A stretch of DNA of 11,859 bases from Nitrospira sp. (GTDB taxonomy: Bacteria > Nitrospirota > Nitrospiria > Nitrospirales > Nitrospiraceae). Positions 6,214-11,859 of this stretch are shown here, one piece after another. Both the position numbers and the translations under genes were made by a program. Location of the stretch: positions 1 to 11,859 of the forward strand of contig VGXD01000039.1 of assembly GCA_016873525.1 (NCBI GenBank). The letters run 5' to 3'. Under the pieces are notes generated by a model. It made no database searches and had not been told where the DNA came from. It was given only the letters and a program-made list of their open reading frames with translations. The stretch's first letter is position 1. Each line of letters starts with the position of its first letter.

Positions 6214-7125
6214 ATGAACTACGTGCGTGTTGCGATGGCTCTGGCGCTGCTGATGGCGGCGGCGCCGGCATGGGCTTATGAGGAAACAACGGTGACTGAC
6301 GGCGGCGCCATTACGGGCACGGTGACCGTCGCCGGCGGCAAGCCGGCGCCCAAGGGGTTCAACCTGATCACCTTTCCGGACCCCGTCTACTGCGGGCGCA
6401 TTTCAACCGGGACGGGGTGGCGGTTGCTGAATGACTTCACGATTGCCTCGGACGGGCGGCTGAAGGATGTGGTCGTGCTGCTCAAGGAGATTCCTCGCGG
6501 AAAGGCCTTTGCCTTCAGGCCGCCGACCATCGAAGCGAGAGATTGTCAGTTCCAGCCGTTTTTGACGGTGGTGCGCGACCAGGCCGAAGTGGCCATCGTC
6601 AACATGGACCCGGTGATGCACGACATCCAGGCCTATGAAACCTCGCAGCTCGGTCCGCGCGTCCTCTTCAACACGCCCCTGCCGATGAATCCCCATCATC
6701 CTCGCATGGGCGTGGACGCGGAGTACCACAAGCATATCCCGGGTGAACCGGTCAAAAAAGACGTTCACATGACCAAGGGGCGGCGGTTCTTCGTCATGCA
6801 ATGCGGGTTCCATGCCTACATGGAGAGTTGGGGGCTTGTGATCGACAACCCCTATTACGCGGTGACGAAGGGGGACGGCACGTTCTCGATTCCGGATGTT
6901 CCGCCGGGAGAGTACGTGCTCATGGCCTGGCATCCCTCGCTCGGCAAGATGTTGGAGCAGAAGGTCACCGTGCCGGCCAAGCAAACCGTCCAGGCCGACT
7001 TTACGATCGAGTCTCCCAAGGGCCGCCGGAGCGCCCACGAGATCGAAGAGAATCCGAGATTCGGGCTCGAGGCGCTCGGCAAGACCGTCGCGATCAAGCC
7101 CACGCTGGAGTTGCAGCAGCCGTAA
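6214..7125 (+). CDS. Secreted cupredoxin-like protein with amicyanin-type CxxHxxM loop and C-terminal beta-sandwich (paralogue 1)
   Basis: This encodes 303 residues from ATG 6214 (GGAGG five bases upstream). The signal peptide MNYVRVAMALALLMAAAPAWA is cut before YEE. A conserved segment NMDPVMHD supplies H136. The sequence QCGFHAYM supplies C197, H200 and M203, which is the C-x2-H-x2-M spacing of amicyanin. The H136-C197 interval (61 residues) is longer than in small cupredoxins and carries a His-rich loop (NPHHP, YHKH). After the Met, about 75 residues (NPYYAV, GDGTFSIPDVPPGEY, AWHP) look like a carboxypeptidase-regulatory-like beta-sandwich. A Cys pair (YCGR, RDCQF) may be a disulfide. It probably binds one type 1 copper and carries electrons outside the inner membrane, possibly to or from the oxidase encoded upstream. 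A purely structural or copper-storage role is possible. The next gene, 31 bases downstream, is a paralogue. Confidence 0.85.
   Translation: MNYVRVAMALALLMAAAPAWAYEETTVTDGGAITGTVTVAGGKPAPKGFNLITFPDPVYCGRISTGTGWRLLNDFTIASDGRLKDVVVLLKEIPRGKAFAFRPPTIEARDCQFQPFLTVVRDQAEVAIVNMDPVMHDIQAYETSQLGPRVLFNTPLPMNPHHPRMGVDAEYHKHIPGEPVKKDVHMTKGRRFFVMQCGFHAYMESWGLVIDNPYYAVTKGDGTFSIPDVPPGEYVLMAWHPSLGKMLEQKVTVPAKQTVQADFTIESPKGRRSAHEIEENPRFGLEALGKTVAIKPTLELQQP
6596..6644 (+). repeat. 49-nt block identical to 7581-7629
   Basis: These 49 bases, encoding the first copper-ligand segment (NMDPVMHDIQAYE plus flanks), are identical at every position to 7581-7629 in the adjacent paralogue, including all wobble positions, although the two genes differ at many sites on both sides. 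Confidence 0.8.
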
Positions 7126-7156
7126 TTCGTGCCGCGTGAAACGTGCGGGGTGATGC

Positions 7157-8107
7157 GTGAAGAGTCGTCGGTTCGACGCGAGGCGCGCTTTGCGAGCGAC
7201 GAGGGTCGCGGCGCTGGTCGTGGCTGCGGCGGCTGCCCTGATGGTCCGGCCTGGCTGGGCCTACGAGGTGACCGACGTCCAGGCGGGAGGCGTCGTGGCC
7301 GGGCGGGTCAGCTTGGAGGGGCCCGTTCCGGCCCCGAAGGCCTACAATCTGGTCATCTACCCGGACCCCCAGTACTGCGGCAGGATTTCGAACGGCAACG
7401 GCTGGCGGCTGTTGCACGATTTCGCCGCCGATGGCGCCGGCGGGCTCAAGGACGCCGTGGTCATGATCGAGGGCATTGCTTCCGGCAAGGCCTTCGATGT
7501 CTCGGTCCCTCACGTGGAGGCCCGCGATTGCAAGTTCCTGCCCTTCGTGACGGTCGTGCGCGACGGGCATGCCGTCGAGGTCGTCAACATGGACCCGGTG
7601 ATGCACGACATCCAGGCCTATGAAACCTCCACCCACCTCGGGGCGAGGGTCCTGTTCAATGCGCCCCTGCCGATGAACAGGCACCACAAGCGGGGAGACT
7701 TGCACGCCTCTCACGAGCACGAGCTGGGCAAGTCCCTGCTGGGACCGCTCTATCTGAGCAAGGGACGGCGCACCTTCGTCATGCAGTGCGGCTTCCATCC
7801 CTACATGGAAAGCTGGGCGCTGGCCATCGACAATCCGTACTACGCGATCACCGATGTCTCCGGAGCGTTCACCATCGCGGACGTTCCCCCCGGCACCTAC
7901 CGGCTGGTCGCCTGGCACCCCCAAGCGGGTCTGGTGTCCGACCGGATGGTTACGGTGGAGCCGAACGGAACCGTCACGGCGGCCCTCTCGCTGAAGGCCC
8001 CGGGCCGGCATCGCACGGCCCATGAAGTGGTGGAGAACCCCCGCTTCGGTCCCGGCGTGCTTGGCCGCCCCGTCGAGATCGTCCCGATCGTGGAGCGACA
8101 GCACTGA
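7157..8107 (+). CDS. Secreted cupredoxin-like protein with CxxHxxM loop (paralogue 2)
   Basis: This encodes 316 residues from GTG 7157, preceded by GGGGTGA at 7147-7153, which partly matches the anti-Shine-Dalgarno. The signal peptide is long and Arg-rich at its start (MKSRRFDARRALRATRV), with a hydrophobic AALVVAAAAALMV core and a cut at GWA/YEV. H150 lies in NMDPVMHD. C211, H214 and M217 lie in QCGFHPYM. A His-rich loop between them (NRHHK, HASHEHE) differs from its neighbour's and may bind metal on its own. The C-terminal beta-sandwich (GAFTIADVPPGTY, AWHP) and tail (TAHEVVENPRFG) match those of paralogue 1. The 31-base gap and same strand indicate co-transcription. It arose by tandem duplication and probably has the same kind of electron-carrier or copper-binding role with a different partner or potential. 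The closest RR pair context is not a convincing Tat motif. Confidence 0.85.
   Translation: MKSRRFDARRALRATRVAALVVAAAAALMVRPGWAYEVTDVQAGGVVAGRVSLEGPVPAPKAYNLVIYPDPQYCGRISNGNGWRLLHDFAADGAGGLKDAVVMIEGIASGKAFDVSVPHVEARDCKFLPFVTVVRDGHAVEVVNMDPVMHDIQAYETSTHLGARVLFNAPLPMNRHHKRGDLHASHEHELGKSLLGPLYLSKGRRTFVMQCGFHPYMESWALAIDNPYYAITDVSGAFTIADVPPGTYRLVAWHPQAGLVSDRMVTVEPNGTVTAALSLKAPGRHRTAHEVVENPRFGPGVLGRPVEIVPIVERQH
7581..7629 (+). repeat. 49-nt block identical to 6596-6644
   Basis: This is the second copy of the identical block described at 6596-6644, in the same position relative to the copper-ligand His codon of this paralogue. Confidence 0.8.
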
Positions 8108-8268
8108 TCCATGCCGGGACGCGGCGATTCGGACAGTCCCTCAGAAACAATCCTTCCACGCCGAGTTGGTCGGTCGTCAACCCGGATCGTTGCAGTTGTT
8201 CCACAAAATATGGCAAGACGGTAGGCGTGGGCCTCAGACCCTTGCGTCAGTTGAGAAAGGCATATTGG

Positions 8269-9663
8269 ATGGAGAAGGTATTGAACGAGAGACAGGGCAG
8301 GACGGAGCCGACGGGGAGAATGAGGCGAGGTCTTGTCTGCGCGCTGGCGCTGGCCGGCCTCTTCTGTGGGGCGGAGAGCCTGTCGGCGGCCGGCCCGAAA
8401 GAGGCGGAGGGCCTCCGGGAGGCGCAGGCGGCGTTTGAACAACGTCAGTACGACCGCGCGTTGTCTGCGCTGGCGCCCTTGCTCAAGGAGGGGAGCCCCT
8501 CGCCGGACGTGTCGGCATTGGCGATCAAGGCCTTCGTCAAAAGCGGGAAACCGCTCGACGCGCTGAAGGAATATGAGCGGCTGGAGGCGAAGCGGGGCAA
8601 GGATGATGTCCCCCTCTTGCGGGAGGTGGCGATCGGATTCATTACACCGGTCCTCAAAGACATGCGGGAGCAAATGCGGGGCGCTGGCTATACGGCGCTC
8701 AAGGAATTGCATTCCGATGACGTGATTCCCTATCTCGAAGATGGCTTGAGCGACGGGTCCGGGTTGGTGCGGACGCTTGCCGCCGAGGGGCTGGGCCGTC
8801 TCAAAACGGGGCAGCGGTCCCCCCGGCTCAGGGAGGCGGTGGCGGACCAGGCGGCGATGGTGCGGGCCGCGGCGCTGAAGGGGCTGGGGCGATCGGGCGA
8901 TCATTCGGTGATGGCGGTGTTGGAAAAGTCCCTGACCGACGAGCAGGCGAGCGTGCGGGTGGCGGCCTCCGGGGCCTTGGTCATGCTGGGACGGGCGGAG
9001 GCCATGGGCCGGATCCGCGAGGCGGCGGACGCGTTGAACCCGGAGGATCGCGGCGTCGCCTTCCGGATGTTGGGCGATCTCAAGGATCGCCAGTCGCTGC
9101 CGATTTTGCAAAAGGCCTTGAGCGACACGCAGCCTTCCGTGCGGGGCGCCGCGGCGATGGCGCTGGGCGATCTTGGATCGCCCGACGCGGTGCCGGCGCT
9201 GCTGACGGCCTTGGGCGATCGCATGCCGGCGATCCGCGCCTCGGCGGCGATCAGCCTGGGTGCAATCGGGTCAACGGACTCTGTGCCGGCCTTGAAGAAG
9301 GCCATGGCCGATGCGAATCAGGCGGTGCGGGCCGCGGCCCTGGCGGCCCTTCTGCGTCTAGGGACTCCCTACGGCGAATGCGCCGAAGCGGTCTCCGCCC
9401 TTTCCGGGAATACCGATCCCGGCACCAGAGCGGCTGTGGCCAGGGCCTTGGGCAATGGTCGAGACGCGGAGGTGATCGGCGCCTTGCAACTGCTGCTTGG
9501 CGATCCTCTCCCTCGGCCTCGGATTGCGGCCGCCCGATCGTTGGGTCAAATGGGCGGGAAAGAGACGATCCCCATTCTCAAAAAAGCCCTCAAGGATCAG
9601 GATGACGCGGTTCGCGCTACGGTCGGCGGAGCGCTCGGCCGTGTCTTGGCGGCTCATCAATAG
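8269..9663 (+). CDS. Secreted HEAT-repeat protein with TPR-like N-terminus
   Basis: This encodes 464 residues from ATG 8269, chosen because GAAAGG (8255-8260) lies eight bases upstream. An in-frame GTG at 8227 and ATG at 8320 have poorer sites. The signal peptide has a hydrophobic core GLVCALALAGLFC at residues ~20-32 and is cut near LSAA/GPK. It lacks a proper lipobox, since Phe precedes the Cys. Residues ~47-115 look like one or two TPR-type helical hairpins (AAFEQRQYDRALSAL). From ~125 to the end there are about ten HEAT/PBS-lyase-type units of ~31 residues, marked by recurring VRAAA, ALG.LG and VPAL/IPIL motifs. Such solenoids bind or scaffold proteins and have no catalytic residues. It lies 161 bases after paralogue 2 on the same strand with no terminator between, so it may belong to the same transcript and scaffold a periplasmic complex. 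The partner is unknown. Confidence 0.88.
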   Translation: MEKVLNERQGRTEPTGRMRRGLVCALALAGLFCGAESLSAAGPKEAEGLREAQAAFEQRQYDRALSALAPLLKEGSPSPDVSALAIKAFVKSGKPLDALKEYERLEAKRGKDDVPLLREVAIGFITPVLKDMREQMRGAGYTALKELHSDDVIPYLEDGLSDGSGLVRTLAAEGLGRLKTGQRSPRLREAVADQAAMVRAAALKGLGRSGDHSVMAVLEKSLTDEQASVRVAASGALVMLGRAEAMGRIREAADALNPEDRGVAFRMLGDLKDRQSLPILQKALSDTQPSVRGAAAMALGDLGSPDAVPALLTALGDRMPAIRASAAISLGAIGSTDSVPALKKAMADANQAVRAAALAALLRLGTPYGECAEAVSALSGNTDPGTRAAVARALGNGRDAEVIGALQLLLGDPLPRPRIAAARSLGQMGGKETIPILKKALKDQDDAVRATVGGALGRVLAAHQ

Positions 9664-9713
9664 ACCGCAACAGGTTGAAATCGTGCCGCAAAGCCGGATG
9701 TCCTTCTTGGTTC

Positions 9714-9742
9714 TTGACAGGATTTTTGGTTTACTGTATACA
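9714..9742 (+). promoter_or_regulatory. Sigma70-type promoter for the third cupredoxin-like gene
   Basis: A consensus TTGACA at 9714-9719 is followed by a 17-base spacer and TATACA at 9737-9742 (four of six matches, TATA core intact), in a locally AT-rich patch. Transcription would start near 9749, giving a leader of about 200 bases. The -10 overlaps an 8-bp palindrome, TGTATACA (9735-9742), which could be part of an operator or chance. Confidence 0.65.
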
Positions 9743-9900
9743 ACACGCTTCGACAATCGCAAGGACGGCCATCCCGACAAGGTCCAGACAAACAACGGGC
9801 AATCCGATCAACGGTTGAGCGTCGGCTGACTTCCCTTGCTGGCAGGGAGGAAGGTCGAGATTGAGTTTTGAGGTTGCGGGTCTTGTCACGGAGGCCAGAA

Positions 9901-9916
9901 AGATCCAGTCGGATCT
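9901..9916 (+). promoter_or_regulatory. Small perfect hairpin in the leader of the third cupredoxin-like gene
   Basis: AGATCC (9901-9906) and GGATCT (9911-9916) pair perfectly around a four-base loop, 16 bases upstream of the AAGGAGG at 9933-9939. A second weaker stem (CCCT 9833-9836 with AGGG 9844-9847, extended by CTT/AAG across a three-base bulge) lies upstream. They may influence mRNA stability or translation. No known riboswitch fold is recognised. Confidence 0.25.
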
Positions 9917-9946
9917 GACGGATTTAATCACCAAGGAGGCAGTGTT

Positions 9947-10735
9947 ATGAAGAAGGGTCTGTTCATCGCAATGTTTGCTTTCGTGGCGGCGGCGTTCCTC
10001 GCCGCGCCTCTTACTTCCTATGCGGGCGGGACGATCACCGGCAAGGTGACCTATGCCGGCAAGGCCGAGGAAAAAGAATTCTCCTTCGCGAAGTTCCCCA
10101 ACCCGAAGTTCTGCCCGAAGATCCCCAAGAAAGAACTCTCCCAGGGGGACAAGCGCCTTTTCAAGTCCATTGAGGTCGGCAAGGATGGCGGGCTCGCGCA
10201 CGCGGTTGTGGCCGTGACCGACATCGAGGACAAGGCCTTCATCGACGGCTACAAGGGCACCGAGGTGGTGGCGGAGTTCTGCGAATTCATGCCGTACACG
10301 GGCGTGGTGGTGAAGCAGAAGAATTTCCACGTGGAAAACCACGACAACGATCCCGATGACCCCAAGTCGGTGAAGGGCGTGTTGCACAACCCGCATTCCT
10401 TCGAGGTGATGGGCGCCAGCTCCACCACGATTTTCAACATCGGTTTGGCGGAGAAGGGCTCGAAGCTGGACAAGCCGGCGGTGCTGCGCAAGGACAAGCA
10501 GGGCTCGATGATGCGGTTGCAGTGCGACCAGCATGAGTTCATGCAGTCCTTCTTCCTGCCGGTCTCCAATCCTCACTACGCCGTGGTGAAGGAAGACGGC
10601 ACCTTCGAGATCAAGGATGTCCCGGCCGGCAAGCACAAGGTGGTCGCCTGGCATCCCTTCGCGGGCAGGGTCGAGGCCGATGTGGACGTGCCGGATGGCG
10701 GCAAGGCCGAGGCCAAGTTCCAGGTCAAGAAGTAA
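9947..10735 (+). CDS. Secreted cupredoxin-like protein with CxxHxxM loop (paralogue 3)
   Basis: This encodes 262 residues. ATG 9947 has a strong AAGGAGG site (9933-9939). The signal peptide starts MKKGLFIAMFAFVAAAF and is cut near SYA/GG. A beta-rich N-terminus (GTITGKVTYAGK) leads to HNPHSFE, whose H147 resembles the His ligand segment of plastocyanin/amicyanin (HN..F). QCDQHEFM then supplies C193, H196 and M199. The His-Cys interval is 46 residues, nearer to a small cupredoxin than in the other two paralogues, and the His-rich loop is missing. A C-terminal beta-sandwich (DGTFEIKDVPAGKH, AWHPFAG) ends at a Lys-rich tail. Conserved Cys at FCPK and EFCEF may form a disulfide. Its own strong promoter, ideal ribosome-binding site, mostly AAG Lys codons and strong terminator suggest an abundant monocistronic protein. 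It is a likely soluble type 1 copper electron carrier, with the partner inferred only from proximity. Confidence 0.87.
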   Translation: MKKGLFIAMFAFVAAAFLAAPLTSYAGGTITGKVTYAGKAEEKEFSFAKFPNPKFCPKIPKKELSQGDKRLFKSIEVGKDGGLAHAVVAVTDIEDKAFIDGYKGTEVVAEFCEFMPYTGVVVKQKNFHVENHDNDPDDPKSVKGVLHNPHSFEVMGASSTTIFNIGLAEKGSKLDKPAVLRKDKQGSMMRLQCDQHEFMQSFFLPVSNPHYAVVKEDGTFEIKDVPAGKHKVVAWHPFAGRVEADVDVPDGGKAEAKFQVKK

Positions 10736-10771
10736 CGAATCAGATCGCTAAGGCAGCTTCTTCGTCGCCTT

Positions 10772-10813
10772 CTACAAGGGCCGTGGCCGAGTGGCCACGG
10801 CCCTTGTAGTTTT
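10772..10813 (+). terminator. Rho-independent terminator after the third cupredoxin-like gene
   Basis: A perfect 17-bp stem (10772-10788 with 10793-10809, GGGCCGTGGCC core) closes a GAGT loop and is followed by TTTT, 36 bases after the stop. The stem ends are CTACAA/TTGTAG, so the structure is also symmetrical for the opposite strand, but no convergent gene is seen. Confidence 0.9.
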
Positions 10814-10971
10814 CAGCCTTCCTGCGGGGCTTTCCCCCCATCCGTTGTGTCTCCTCATGCCCGTTCTGCGCTACCTTGCCTTTCAGGGAGCGAACTGGGT
10901 AAGATTGCACGCTTCCGTGACGACCAATGCCGTAGATGCCGCTGTTGCGGCGGGGCCTTTGATACAACACG

Positions 10972-11859
10972 ATGCGCCGAGAGCTATCCCTCGCCGAAAT
11001 TTTCCAACTCGGGTATTACTGGGAAACGAAAATCCTCCTCACGGCGGTGAGGCTGGACGTGTTCTCGGCCTTGGGTGGCAAGGAGTCTTCCGTCGCCGAG
11101 GTCGCGCAGTCGATCGGCGCCGATCAACGGGCGCTCGGGCTGCTGCTGAACGCCTTGGTGGCGATGAAGGTCTTGGTGAAAACGGGGGACCGTTTCGCCA
11201 ATACCGACGTGGCCAAGACCCATCTGGTCAGGTCTTCCCAGAGCTACGTCGGACATCTGCTCCTGCTGCACGATGCCGAATGGAACAATTGGGGCAAGCT
11301 GGACGAAACGGTCAGGACCGGGCGTTCGCCGGTGACGCGCCACGTCTTCGAAACCGACCCTGAGCTGGGGGCGAACGTCCTCTCCGTGCTGGATCGCATC
11401 GGTCAGCAGAGCGGGCCCGGCTTGGCCAAGCGGCTGGAGTTGGCGGGAGCCAAGACTCTCCTGGACCTCGGCGGCGGCGCCGGCACCAACGCGATCGCGT
11501 TTTGCACTCACTATCCGCAGCTGCGCGCCGTGGTCTTTGATTTGCCCCAGACGCTGAAGGTCGCCGAGCGGGCGGTCAAGGAGGCCGGGCTTGAGGGGCG
11601 GATCACGTTGCACGCGGGAGATTTCAACGCGGATTCCCTGGGCGGTCCCTACGACGTCGTGCTCATGTCGGACATTTTGCACTATCAAGGTCCCGAGGCC
11701 AACGCGGCCCTCGTCAAGAAATGCTTCGCCCACCTGACGGCCGGCGGCCGCCTGATCATCAAAGATCGGTTTCTGGATGAAGCGGGGACCGGCCCGGCCT
11801 GGGTGACCGCCTTTGCGGTCCATATTATGGTCAATACGGAGAAGGGCCGCTGCTACACG
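10972..11859 (+). CDS. SAM-dependent O-methyltransferase, acetylserotonin/hydroxyneurosporene OMT-like (3' end cut by window)
   Basis: This encodes 296 residues, open to the window edge. ATG 10972 is the first start after an in-frame TGA at 10960-10962, and no clear Shine-Dalgarno is visible. Residues ~1-95 are the helical/winged-helix dimerisation domain typical of the Methyltransf_2 family (SVAEVAQSIGADQRAL). The SAM-binding motif I is LLDLGGGAGTNA (L163-G171 core). An acidic FDLP follows at F189-P192. A DILH motif at D234-H237 places a His where family members have their catalytic base. Then come LTAGGRLIIKD and a final GRCY near the usual C-terminal end, so perhaps 30-40 residues are missing. 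It would transfer a methyl group from SAM to a hydroxyl of a small molecule (quinone, carotenoid or polyketide type). The substrate is unknown. It is cytoplasmic, and a terminator separates it from the cupredoxin-like gene, so a functional link is not implied. Confidence 0.85.
   Translation, partial: MRRELSLAEIFQLGYYWETKILLTAVRLDVFSALGGKESSVAEVAQSIGADQRALGLLLNALVAMKVLVKTGDRFANTDVAKTHLVRSSQSYVGHLLLLHDAEWNNWGKLDETVRTGRSPVTRHVFETDPELGANVLSVLDRIGQQSGPGLAKRLELAGAKTLLDLGGGAGTNAIAFCTHYPQLRAVVFDLPQTLKVAERAVKEAGLEGRITLHAGDFNADSLGGPYDVVLMSDILHYQGPEANAALVKKCFAHLTAGGRLIIKDRFLDEAGTGPAWVTAFAVHIMVNTEKGRCYT

Noticed and set aside
8338..8376. Lipoprotein signal (Cys in GLFC) in the HEAT-repeat protein
   Set aside because: The residue before the Cys is Phe, not Gly/Ala/Ser, so it does not fit a lipobox. 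An ordinary signal peptidase site at LSAA fits better.
10740..10970. Minus-strand open frame of 76 codons between the last two genes
   Set aside because: It runs through the 17-bp terminator stem and encodes a basic, featureless peptide with no ribosome-binding site.

Overview
The window fits a high-GC, Gram-negative-type bacterium. Five of the seven substantial proteins carry a signal peptide or membrane anchor, promoters look sigma70-like, and strong GC-rich hairpin-plus-T terminators close several units. The gene set (a giant multicopper oxidase beside several small secreted copper-type proteins) reminds me of Nitrospirota/Nitrospira-like genomes, but that is an impression from gene content, not something the sequence proves. 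There are no RNA genes, transposases or CRISPR repeats.

Layout: (1) 1-66, the tail of an unidentified gene, closed by a perfect-palindrome terminator at 92-131. (2) 177-941, a small membrane protein with a helical periplasmic domain like the ligand-binding part of chemoreceptors but with no signalling domain. (3) 1004-6154, a self-contained unit: promoter, about 170-nt leader, a 1623-residue secreted multicopper oxidase, and a terminator. (4) 6214-9663, three same-strand genes: two adjacent paralogous secreted cupredoxin-like proteins and a secreted HEAT-repeat protein. (5) 9714-10813, another self-contained unit: promoter, about 200-nt leader, a third secreted cupredoxin-like protein, and a terminator. 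(6) 10972 to the window edge, a SAM-dependent O-methyltransferase-type gene cut by the window end.

The centre of interest is the oxidase. It is built from three two-domain cupredoxin repeats (six domains). Only one full set of copper ligands survives, placed at the domain 2/domain 3 junction in permuted order (HxxHxH, HCHxxxHxxxxM, then HxH, HxH). That is the layout I associate with the large bacterial Mn(II)-oxidase-type enzymes (MnxG/MofA class). The three small secreted proteins each have a C-x-x-H-x-x-M loop, the short ligand loop of amicyanin, plus an upstream His and a C-terminal beta-sandwich. My reading is a periplasmic or cell-surface copper redox module: a large metal or substrate oxidase, several blue-copper candidate electron carriers and a HEAT scaffold. 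The substrate (Mn(II), Fe(II), Cu(I) or an organic) cannot be decided from sequence.

The gene-free gaps (942-1220, 8108-8268, 9664-9946, 10736-10971) are all under 300 bases. The first and third hold the promoters and leaders. The fourth holds a terminator. In 8108-8268 I see only the ribosome-binding site of the next gene.
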